Source: Siphonodentalium dalli (taxonomy: Eukaryota; Mollusca; Scaphopoda; Gadilida; Siphonodentaliidae). From it: a DNA stretch of 64,000 nucleotides. The DNA lies in NCBI GenBank assembly GCA_032622095.1, contig CP136066.1, positions 46,844,911 to 46,908,910 on the forward strand. Direction: 5' to 3'. Below, piece after piece: positions 55,998 through 64,000 of the stretch (the first letter of the stretch is position 1; each line of letters opens with the position of its first letter). Under the pieces are notes generated by a model that saw only the letters and a program-made list of their open reading frames with translations, was not told where the DNA came from and did no database searches. Both the position numbers and the translations under genes were made by a program.

Positions 55998-56286
55998 GGT
56001 GTATATATCCGGGTGAACACTGTAGTAAATACCTGGGCGAAACCCTGGTGTAAATACCTGGGTGTAAATACCTGGTGTAAATACCTGGGTGTAAATCCGT
56101 AAAAACCCGGGTAAACTGGGGTTTATACCTAACATATATAGAAAACACCTGGGTAAATCTATATAAATCCCTGATTTACCTGGGTGTAACCTGGGTGTGA
56201 CCTGGGTGGAACCAGGGTAAAACCTATATGTACCGGTGTATACCTAGGTAAACACCAAGATTTACCCAGGTACATTTTTATATGGG
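55998..56286. repeat. CCTGGGT right subterminal array
   Basis: TACCTGGGTGTAAA and GACCTGGGTG words recur about a dozen times. The array ends in TTTACCCAGGTACATTTTTA, the inverse of the left terminus at 42112. Confidence 0.85.
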
Positions 56287-56634
56287 CTATCGGCTTGAAA
56301 TTTGGTATGTGAATGTATCTTGCCCGGATACGAATTTTATCGGGTCGCCGAGCCCGTGCGACGCCAGCTTCGCGCATGCGCAGACGAGATATCGGAAACG
56401 GGTGGAGCTATCGACTTGAAATTTGGTATGTGAATGTATCTTGCCCCGGATACGAATTTTATCGGGTCGCCGAGCCCGTGCGACGCCAGCTTCGCGCATG
56501 CGCAGACCAGATCTCGGAAACGGGTAGAGCTATCGACTTGAAATTTGGTTTTTGAATAGCCCGGACAACGTCGGGCTCATCGACTTGAAATTTGGTTTTT
56601 GAATAGCCCGGACAACGTCGGGCTCATCGGCTAG
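56287..56634 (+). repeat. Helitron right part: 121-bp and 48-bp tandem units
   Basis: ATCGRCTTGAAATTTGGTAT starts at 56289 and 56410 (period 121). Each unit contains TTCGCGCATGCGCAGA, with GCGCATGCGC matching the NRF1 consensus. The following shorter units (about 56531 and 56579, period 48) each carry the AGCCCGGACAACGTCGGGCT hairpin. Confidence 0.8.
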
Positions 56635-58880
56635 TTGATTTATATTCTTCTTCGTGATACAAGGAATTTAATTGTGCTATTTAACAACCCCAAATTGTAG
56701 TCGTTTGGATGAGATATTTGGGGGGGGGGGGGGGGCACTCAATTTGATAAGAATGGGTTTAGTCGCCGATTTACACCACACTTATACAAAATCATCGCCA
56801 TGGTATGAGGAGTCTAATGGTGTGGCTTAACTCTGTCAAATGTGGCCTCATTCGAGTCAGGGGTGCACTTAAATGGAGAGGGGCACCAAAATTGATACAC
56901 AATATTGTTAGCGCCAATTTCCACACGTTCTTATCCATGATACGAGGAATCTAATCGTGTGATTTAAAGACCCCATATTGGTGCTGCTTGGGTGAGAGAT
57001 GGGAAGGGGATGGGTGGGCACCAAATTTGATAAACAAAATGTTTAGTCGCCGATTAGCACCAAACTTATAAATAATCATCTCCATGATACCAGGAGTGTA
57101 TTTGTGTGGTTTAAGGATGTCACAAGTGGGGCCATTCGAGTCAGTGGTGTATAGAGGTGAGAGTGACACACACAAATTATAACAATATGTTTAGCGCCGA
57201 TTTCCACCAGATTGATACATATTCTTCTCCGTGATACGAGGAATCTTATCGTGTGGTTTAGATACACCAAATTGGTGCCCTCTGGGTGTGAAATATGGGG
57301 ACCTTAAATTTGATACGAATTTGTATCAAAATACAATTTTCACCAATTTTATATGAGGATTAACTGTCATGTGGACTGTTTTATGGAGATGTAACCGTGA
57401 GGTAAGTGGACATAACTTGTGTAAAAACCCGAAGGGTTTTACATACAAGTTATGACCACTTACCTCATGGTTACATCTCCATAAAAATAGTCCACATGAC
57501 AGTTAATGCTTATATTTATATACATTTAGCGAAAAAGCCACTTTTGTAAATGTATTTAAATCCAAAAGTGTATCGTGACAAAAACAGCCCAAAATACCCA
57601 ATAGCACCCGTGGCAAAAGTTAATTGGAACAATTTCTCTTCATATTGAAACCCGATGATGTATTAAGTCAATCCTGCGCGAGTCCAAATGCGCCCAAAAC
57701 ATTACGCGTTCGTCTATCCAAACCCAATGACGTATCGATGGTGTTATGAGCTTGGTGTTATGAGCCGTTGCGCATTCACCGATAAATAACTGCAACTAGC
57801 CACGTGGGCGCCGACCAATCAGAATGCTGGATTTAGTGATGACAACACTTAGTATGTAAATATATATAGGCACCTCTAATCTCTAATGCGTCTAAGTGTG
57901 CGGTTTATCGGTGACAAAAGTGGCGCCGCTTGAGTCCGAAATATGGACGGGAGGGTCACCAAAAACTGATTTTTAGTATCAATTACCATCAAATTCTAAC
58001 ACGTTCTTCTCAAATGATACGATAAATCAAATCGTGCTGTCTGTCGTTCTGTCTGTCTGAATGCGTTCTATATATAACTTCACGGGATACAATCGAGATG
58101 GCACCAAGGCGTTCTAAGAGGGGTAACTTTTTACGAGAAAGATAATGGTGTGGGTTAAAATTTTCTAAAGTGACGCTGTTGGTGTCAGGGGAAGAAAAGG
58201 TGGGAGGTCGGCAAAATTTAAAAAATATGGTGAAATAGTTTTGTCGCCGATTTCCACCAAATGCATACATAATCACCTCCGCGATATGGCGCTGTTCGAG
58301 TCAGCGTTGCAGGGGCATCAGCAATTGATTTAATAAACTATTTTTAGCGCAGATTTCCACCAAATTGATATATTATTCTTCTCTATGATACGAGGAATAT
58401 AATTGTGTGATTTAAAGACGCCAAATTGCTGCCGTTTTGGGTGAGAGATGGGGGGTCATAACTAATCTAAGTACTTGTTTAGTTGCTGATTACCACCAAA
58501 CCTATATATAATCATCTAATGTCTAATGTACATGTTTAAATATGTCAAAAGTGGAGCCGTTAAAGTAATGCATGATGATGGCAGTTGCACCAAAGCTGAT
58601 ACAAATATATTTAGCACTAATTTTCACCAAATTCATACACGTTTTTCTCTAATGATACGATGAATTAAATCACATTTGGTGTCGTTTGGGTCACGAATGG
58701 CGAGAGGATATGCACAATCATTGATAATATTGCTATTCGCCGGTATCCACCTATAAGTTATATATAGTCACCCAGGCCATCTCCATATCATTTTAAGGAG
58801 TTTTGGGCGTTCAAATTTCACAATCTCGACAAATGGTGACCCAATTAAGTCACTTGAACAATTAAATCTTCCCAACTGTC
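56635..58880 (+). repeat. Dimeric A/B tandem repeat, about 284-bp period
   Basis: A units (TTTAGTCGCCGATTWSCACC, ATCATCTCCATGATA, GTCAAAAGTGG) start near 56764, 57048, 58244 and 58480. B units (AGCGCCGATTTCCACCA, TTCTTCTCCRTGATACGAGG, GGTGAGAGATGGGG) start near 56912, 57195, 58350 and 58614. Spacing alternates 148/136. A TCTGTCTG-bearing piece at 58020-58260 matches 41580-41760. A foldback insertion lies at 57359-57507. Frames over the array are shadows. Confidence 0.8.
57359..57507. repeat. 149-bp near-perfect foldback
   Basis: ATTAACTGTCATGTGGACTG at the left pairs with its inverse ending at 57507. The arms are about 72 nt with a few mismatches, and the loop is GAA. It sits inside the A/B array and was probably inserted there as a hairpin MITE. 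Confidence 0.9.
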
Positions 58881-60944
58881 ATATGTATATGGGGATGGCA
58901 ATCAGGGCATTCACACAATGAGCTAGCAAAAAAGAGATACATGGAAGAAGCATTAAATGTATATTTATCATTATATTTAAAGCCACATGGCGGTTTGCGC
59001 CCCAAAATACACAAAATAATATTCGCTTTTAAAATTTCCCCGGTATCAAAATAGGTAGATAAATACCAAAACTACATTTCTACGACCAATATATGTCCAA
59101 TAAAGACGCATTCAAGTCATGAAAATTACAATAAAATAGCAATATTCGGGTCCCGAATTTTTTTTCCAACATAGCTGCCATTTTTGGATGATGCAATCAC
59201 CAACAACAGCCGAGGTTTTCCGGGTGTAATTGTAAATAAGCTTCCCCAGCGTCTTATAATTTCCGGCACGCGATACAGGGGTTTCAATTTGATCGTATGT
59301 GTCCCTGTGAGAAAAATGGTCTCTGTTGACAAGAATTTAATGATAGGACGGTCATCCTGAATTTATCGGAGACATGGCGATGGTGCGATTGGGGAGGGGG
59401 TTCAGAAATGAACATATTATTACTTATACATGTATAATAAGTAATTATGTTGAGATGCATTTGTATTTAAATTTCAATCCAACATCATTATCGTAGTAAA
59501 TTGCATGATTTGCAGTATATGCTGAATATCTTTCTTACAGAATATAGGAATGGGTCGCCAAGTATTAGAAAATGTCATGCATTTATACTCCGGCTACCGT
59601 AGAGGTCGTATTCAACCAGTTAAAAATATGGGAACGTTTTAATGTTCTGACGGAGAACTTTATAGCTTTGGAAAAAACAACTCAGTGACTATATATATTT
59701 ATTTATTACTTGTTCCTTAATAATATATTTCACAAAATGGGGTGTGACACTCCAGATTGCATGATTTGTCTGTGACTTTTGTGAGTCGACATCGAAATAA
59801 ACATTGAATTGATTACCCGTGAGAAATTTAATTATTGTAATGGATGCTAATCAAACTCGACTCAACAAAGTGACATATTTCATGCAACATCGAGCTGGGA
59901 TCTTCGTGAACTACGTACACAGTGTAATACACTATTTACTGAGGAACGATATTAACTAAGAATATATTAGCTGCATTCACTGTTTTTTTAAAATGTTTAT
60001 AAACTTCCCTATATATCTGAACATGACTTGAACTGGTGTAGAATTATCTCTACAGGCGTAGCCAGTGTAGAGATTCGTGATATGATCTAGCTAAGTATGT
60101 ATGCATATAGTTTTTCACAATTTACGTATATCGATCGTCCATTGCATGTTTATATGTTGAAATCAACTGTAAAAAAGATAGACAGGCGGGGAGAGTGTAT
60201 ACACACGCAAGTATAGCATTGTAACTGTGTTAATTATCTACTTGGATTAACTGTTTTGAATATATCTTTTTAACACACGGAAAAATTAGATATCATATGA
60301 AAGTAGTAGATGTGATCCTTGTGTTCCGCACTGCTGTATATAATTTGAAATTTGTGTCCTGGGAACGGCGTGTAAACAATGTAGACACATTTTGAGGAAA
60401 AATAAATTAAAATAAATTTAATCCTTTTCTACTACTGAAACCGATGGTGAAGACGCTGTTTTTTTCATTCTATTCCAATATCAAATGGGGTAACAGGTGT
60501 GATATGGCCATGTTGGGACAGACATTCTCGTAATTATATGGTTTACGATTAAGCATTGTTTGTGTATATTTCATTTTATTGCTAACTTGGCGATAGTTGG
60601 TGCATCTTAAGCCACGTATCACAGACAATCAGCATTTTTCATTACCAATTGTCATCATGGATGCCATTTTGATTAGAACATTATGCTCTAAGCGGATTTA
60701 TCGGATTTTGAACATGGTGTACCGGTAGAGGATATGTTTATTATTCCTCTTCAAAATGGAATAAAAACCAACTAAGTCCAAATATTTTCAAGGTCAAACT
60801 TTTATCGACAAGACTATTTTGTCTTTTTCAGCATTTAGCCATGACACGGAGGTCTTACATGTTTGCCCTTTTCCCACATTTCGTCTTGTGACTCAGAGGC
60901 AGGTGGTTTTAATTAAACTGATGGTGAAATAAAATAAACGAATT
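58881..60944. other. Low-feature region
   Basis: No exon was identified. The minus-strand frame at 59126-59332 has a mixed, protein-like composition but no motif. Confidence 0.3.
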
Positions 60945-61080
60945 TTAAGTGCTCCAAGCAACCGATATTCCCAAATTAGTGTTTATCTGGCTTCGGGGGT
61001 TAACACAATTTTAGACGTGAGTCGAGGACCCATCAAAGCTCAGAGTTATCAGATATCGATTTTTGATATCTTTTATTTTT
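60945..61080 (+). mobile_element. TTAAAG family MITE fragment
   Basis: TTAAGTGCTCCAAGCAACCG, then TTATCTGGCTTCGGGGGTTA and CAAAGCTCAGAGTTATCAGA, truncated at about 61080 directly against the next copy. Confidence 0.65.
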
Positions 61081-61089
61081 CACCAACTG

Positions 61090-61532
61090 GGTGGGTACTC
61101 AATCCGATCAGACGCTCCTAAGTTACTATTTATTTGGTTCCGGCGGTAACATATATTTGACTCGAGCTCAGAGTGATCAGATATCGATTGTCGAAGTTTG
61201 TTATTTCTCAAGATGTGTAATAATATGTGGCCAGGAACACGTGGTCAAACGGATGGTCTCGGACAAAATTGCGGATGAAGATGGATAACTCAAAAGTCAA
61301 GTGGTAATACGGTCAAATGTTGTGATACCTTAGTGATAATACGGCCATATTTTGTTGAACAAAATTTTTTTAAACAATAAGTTTTGGGAAATTTGATACC
61401 ATAGTTAACAGTGATTAGCATTACATTGTTGCAATATATCGATTCTGTTCACTAAAGCGTATTTTGAAGAAATGTTGTTGCTGTTGTATCTTGATGGTAT
61501 GGGGACCGCCTGATCGATTGAGTACCTTTAAA
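61090..61532 (+). mobile_element. TTAAAG family MITE, nearly full-length
   Basis: GGTACTCAATCCGATCAGAC at the start and GATCGATTGAGTACCTTTAA at the end. It has the family interior with a CAAGATGTGTAATAATATGTGG variant block. Its leading TTAAA is replaced by a junction with the preceding fragment. Confidence 0.75.
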
Positions 61533-62935
61533 AAGAACTACGGAATTGAACTCACTGCAGTTCATCGACACACTCAGCCGAAAATTATTGCCTACAAAAT
61601 TGCGATTAGAGTATATTTGAGAAAAATCAATGTGTTCCAAGGATCAATGTAAATGACTAAACTTCATGTTGACATTGCGTAACAAACTGGAAAACCGTTC
61701 TATCGTCACATCCTTGTCAACAGAGGTTATTATTCTCGCATGGACAAATAGGATCCAACAGAAACATATTATCGCGTACCGAAAATGATAGAGACGCTGG
61801 GGAAACTTGGAAAATATTACGTCACAAACATGGCGGTGTCGAGAATGCACTCATTTCCGAAAACACACGAGCGCTGCCGGCATCACTCGGAAGATCGGCA
61901 GATTAGAAAAAATTAACCGGAACAGCGAAACGATATCAAATTTACGCAAAAATATAACTAACAAAACGCGTTTTTTAGCGCTATATCGACGAATTAGCTC
62001 TGGAATAGTTTGCATATGGATGTTTTGATACCCCTTTTCTCGAATTACGTACACATAAATTGTAGGGTTCGAATGAGCCATGTCCGTTTAAGAGATACAT
62101 ATATTCTTGCAAACTGAGAGACCTCGAATCGTCAGAGGATTGCATATATATTATAACACAATTAAGTCTGTTCCATTCAATACAGTTTCCACACAAAAGT
62201 TACAATTTGTCAAGAGATATGGAAATGTATCGAAATCCTGTTCAAAAATAGTGGTCACAGTGTGCAGTCAAATATATGTTCTTCTGATATAAAAGAAAAC
62301 GCAGTCAGTAGCACATGACTTTTCAGGATTCTCCAATACTGACCTCTGACAGGGGTATATCTGGCCGATACAGCGAAAATTTTAGAACAGACTCATCGAC
62401 TGACATAAACAACTCAAAATATCGCTTTGTCTGGCACGTGTAGCTGATATACTTGCGCAGCAACATTTCTTTTAAATTGAGAATATGTTTTCCAATATAT
62501 AGCACCATGAACAGAGGATCACCTTCAAATTTCTTTAAAACATCTGTATCTTCATGGAGATATGATAGTCATGCAGGTGTCCACACTTAGTCCAACCCAC
62601 TAGATTGGTTGATACATCTCTATATGTAAAAACCCAATTGTCGTCTTTTATTTTTGCGAACTAATTTGTTTATGATGTTCATGTATCATAGTATAATGTC
62701 TGAATTATACGCAGTTGTAAATAAATAAATACCTCATTATTCCTGGAACGGATTAATCGCGATAAACAAAATACAATCGACAAGGTGAGCCACTACTTAT
62801 ATTCCATGACTGTGTACTAATCATGTTTTGTGATGCTATTTGAATATACAATTTATGAGAATACGTCTAACACATTGAGCAAGAGTATTCTTTATTCCCA
62901 CCAAATATCCACAGCATGCAGATAGTTTCACATCA
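61533..62935. other. Low-feature region with a CRE/YY1-like cluster at 61818-61838
   Basis: TATTACGTCACAAACATGGC combines a CRE-like TTACGTCA with AACATGGCGG, a YY1/initiator-type sequence found at many animal promoters. The ATG there opens only about 28 codons. No downstream exon was recognised. Confidence 0.3.
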
Positions 62936-62964
62936 CTATAACTAGGGCAACGCCGGGTAACCCT
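62936..62964 (+). mobile_element. Helitron-like 3' end
   Basis: ACTAGGGCAACGCCGGGTAA, then CCCTGCTAG followed by TTGAAT. A GC-rich stem region just upstream of CTAG with a following T is the usual Helitron 3' terminus. A matching 5' end was not identified. Confidence 0.4.
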
Positions 62965-63244
62965 GCTAGTTGAATAATAAAAATGAAGTTAGTTTACGTG
63001 GAAATCAGAATGGACTTTACTTTATCTACGGACTGTTCTTTCTTGAAAGTGCAGCCCACTCGAATAGTAAAACTCGGAATTATGCTTGATTCATATCAAG
63101 GCGACGTCCAGTCGCGGGATGTTGGCAGTTTGTTGTGCTCAGGCCAGGGGCATACAATAGCGATGGTGTGGTTGTTGACGGGGGTGTCACGCAAATAGTG
63201 ACATTAGCATTAACCTTTACTAATAACAATACATTGATTTCGTG

Positions 63245-63370
63245 TGTTTGCCTGTCCGGCTATAGGCGACAAAACGACTGAACCTCTCCGAAAATGTGTA
63301 CATGGGGTCATATCATGTAACCCGGGGATTAAGGGCGCTAATAATTAATGTTTATAACTTTGGCTATAGG
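63245..63370 (+). repeat. Piece of the GGCGACAAAACGGC repeat
   Basis: CTATAGGCGACAAAACGACT and AAAATGTGTACATGGGGTCA match the block at 7990-8045. CTATAGGCGATCAAACGGAC repeats it at 63365. Confidence 0.6.
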
Positions 63371-63889
63371 CGATCAAACGGACGGGCAGATCGGCAGATT
63401 TAAAAAAAAAAGATCATTTTTTTAAATTTGGGAATAGATTTTCAAAACCGTTTTTGCTTTATCATATTTTATGGATGTTAGTGTTGAAAACTAATATTGA
63501 AGGAAGGGTCAGTGCTGTCAACACATTTGTTTTTTTTTTAAATAGTGATTTTGAATCCATTTTCAGCAAGCTTGATGTTATTTCTTAAACATGGGGGATG
63601 TGACCCTAAAAATAATATAATAATAAAAACAATTTCCCGGACCCCTGTGTCTTATATATAGGTACTGTAGGTATTACGACCAATTTTGTGTCAGGGGCCG
63701 GTGATTGTATTATCCATGTGTGTTTCTGTATACGTTGTTCAAATAAATAGGATTATCATTGTGTGTGGCTGAGACATGAGATACTTCATAATTTTATATG
63801 TAAGACGCTATTTCAAAATGCATTTTAGCTCAAGCTGCTGAGCATGAAAATTCAAGTTGAGATATTGCCAATTTGCCATGGGTTGGTAT
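63371..63889. other. Spacer with T- and A-runs
   Basis: No recognised feature apart from homopolymer tracts at about 63403 and 63530. Confidence 0.35.
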
Positions 63890-64000
63890 CCATCGCCAGT
63901 GGTGTCCGAACATTAGTAAGTCCGTCAACAATTTCCATTGGCATAGGCTACAGGTTGTAACGTTGGTCGGATCATTATGAAATTTGACTGTTGACATGTG
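63890..64000 (-). repeat. Inverted partial unit of the 163-bp family
   Basis: Read on the minus strand, GACAGTCAAATTTCATAATGATCC, then ACAACCTGTAGCCTATGCCA, matches the TGACAAATTTCATGATGATC and CCTGTAGCCCGTGCC blocks at 31000-32600. It runs off the window. Confidence 0.8.

Larger units (their letters stand above)
42112..56286. mobile_element. 14.2-kb TIR element with CCTGGGT subterminal arrays
   Basis: The left end CCCATATAAAAATGTACCTG and the reverse of the right end are identical for 28 bp. CT occurs on both outer sides (42110-42111 and 56287-56288). Removing the element rejoins GGGTGGAGCT with ATCGGCTTG, as seen uninterrupted in the sibling Helitron unit at 56401-56418. Both ends carry many ACCTGGGT words (42120-42965 and 55998-56280), typical of subterminal transposase-binding repeats. 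The interior contains many MITEs, a LINE fragment and a 45-bp minisatellite but no recognised transposase. The superfamily is unassigned. Confidence 0.65.
41910..56634 (+). mobile_element. Short non-autonomous Helitron, itself split by a 14.2-kb insertion
   Basis: The 5' end is TCTCATATATATTTTGAAGA right after host CCACCAA. The 3' end is AGCCCGGACAACGTCGGGCT (hairpin, 56605-56624), then CATCGG and CTAG at 56631-56634, followed by host TTGATTTATATTC. A on the left and T on the right, 5'-TC and hairpin-CTAG-3' are canonical Helitron features. Joining the flanks gives CCACCAATTGAT..., matching the intact sibling CCACCAGATTGAT at 57205. Without the inner insertion it is about 550 bp. It has internal ~121-bp units bearing TTCGCGCATGCGCAGA, and a 48-bp duplication that doubles the 3' hairpin. 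Confidence 0.8.

Noticed and set aside
1-64000. CRISPR array or prokaryotic operon
   Set aside because: None of the tandem arrays has the short direct repeat plus unique spacer layout, and coding density and a spliced exon indicate an animal genome.

Overview
The window looks like gene-poor, repeat-dense nuclear DNA of an invertebrate animal, most likely marine. The evidence is: an intron-bearing gene start with a canonical splice donor, a non-LTR retrotransposon remnant, hAT-, Harbinger- and Helitron-type elements, a tRNA-derived SINE, a degenerate TTAGGG-type telomere-like block, many ACATGTAC/ACCGGTAC words and many poly-G/poly-C runs. TTAGGG argues against most insects and nematodes. The species cannot be named from sequence alone, and nothing bacterial or viral was recognised.

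Only two pieces of recognisable protein-coding sequence were found. One is the first coding exon of a short-chain dehydrogenase resembling DHRS11 (minus strand, 21465-21596). The other is the broken C-terminal end of a LINE ORF2 (minus strand, 52978-53489). Most of the longer open frames lie inside tandem repeats or transposon termini and are by-products of repeat structure.

Layout. 1-720: two tandem arrays. 1303-2285, 5125-5558 and about 13030-13378: a TIR family built around GTTGGAAATTTCCAAC. 4500-4816: a 63-bp repeat carrying CRE sites. 7024-8110: a palindrome, a telomere-like block and a Helitron-like start. 10010-10670: a diverged ~130-bp array. 10930-12650: a ~50-bp minisatellite. 13855-14790: a folded composite repeat. 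15174-15524 and 27278-27655: a shared MITE. 17472-20095: a 2.6-kb TIR element with RSS-heptamer-like ends. 21465-22123: the SDR exon with a tandem duplication and a miRNA-sized hairpin upstream. 24000-24160: a SINE. 25500-27020: a foldback element enclosing hAT-type MITEs. 28326-29377: a TIR element with CCGCGG arrays. 29522-30984: a G-tract element of alternating units. 31000-32650: a ~163-bp array. 32930-34340: a second LINE-tail-like array interrupted by a hAT-type element. 35690-38870: a region with a recurring TAATGTCAGTCACG motif. 39537-39627: a perfect 91-bp palindrome.

41560-58880 reads as a three-level nest. A dimeric tandem repeat is interrupted by a short Helitron, and the Helitron is interrupted by a 14.2-kb element with perfect 28-bp terminal inverted repeats and subterminal CCTGGGT arrays. 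The two inner insertions can be removed on paper to give plausible empty sites that match sibling repeat units. The last 5 kb holds further MITE copies, a Helitron-type 3' end and a partial copy of the 163-bp family.
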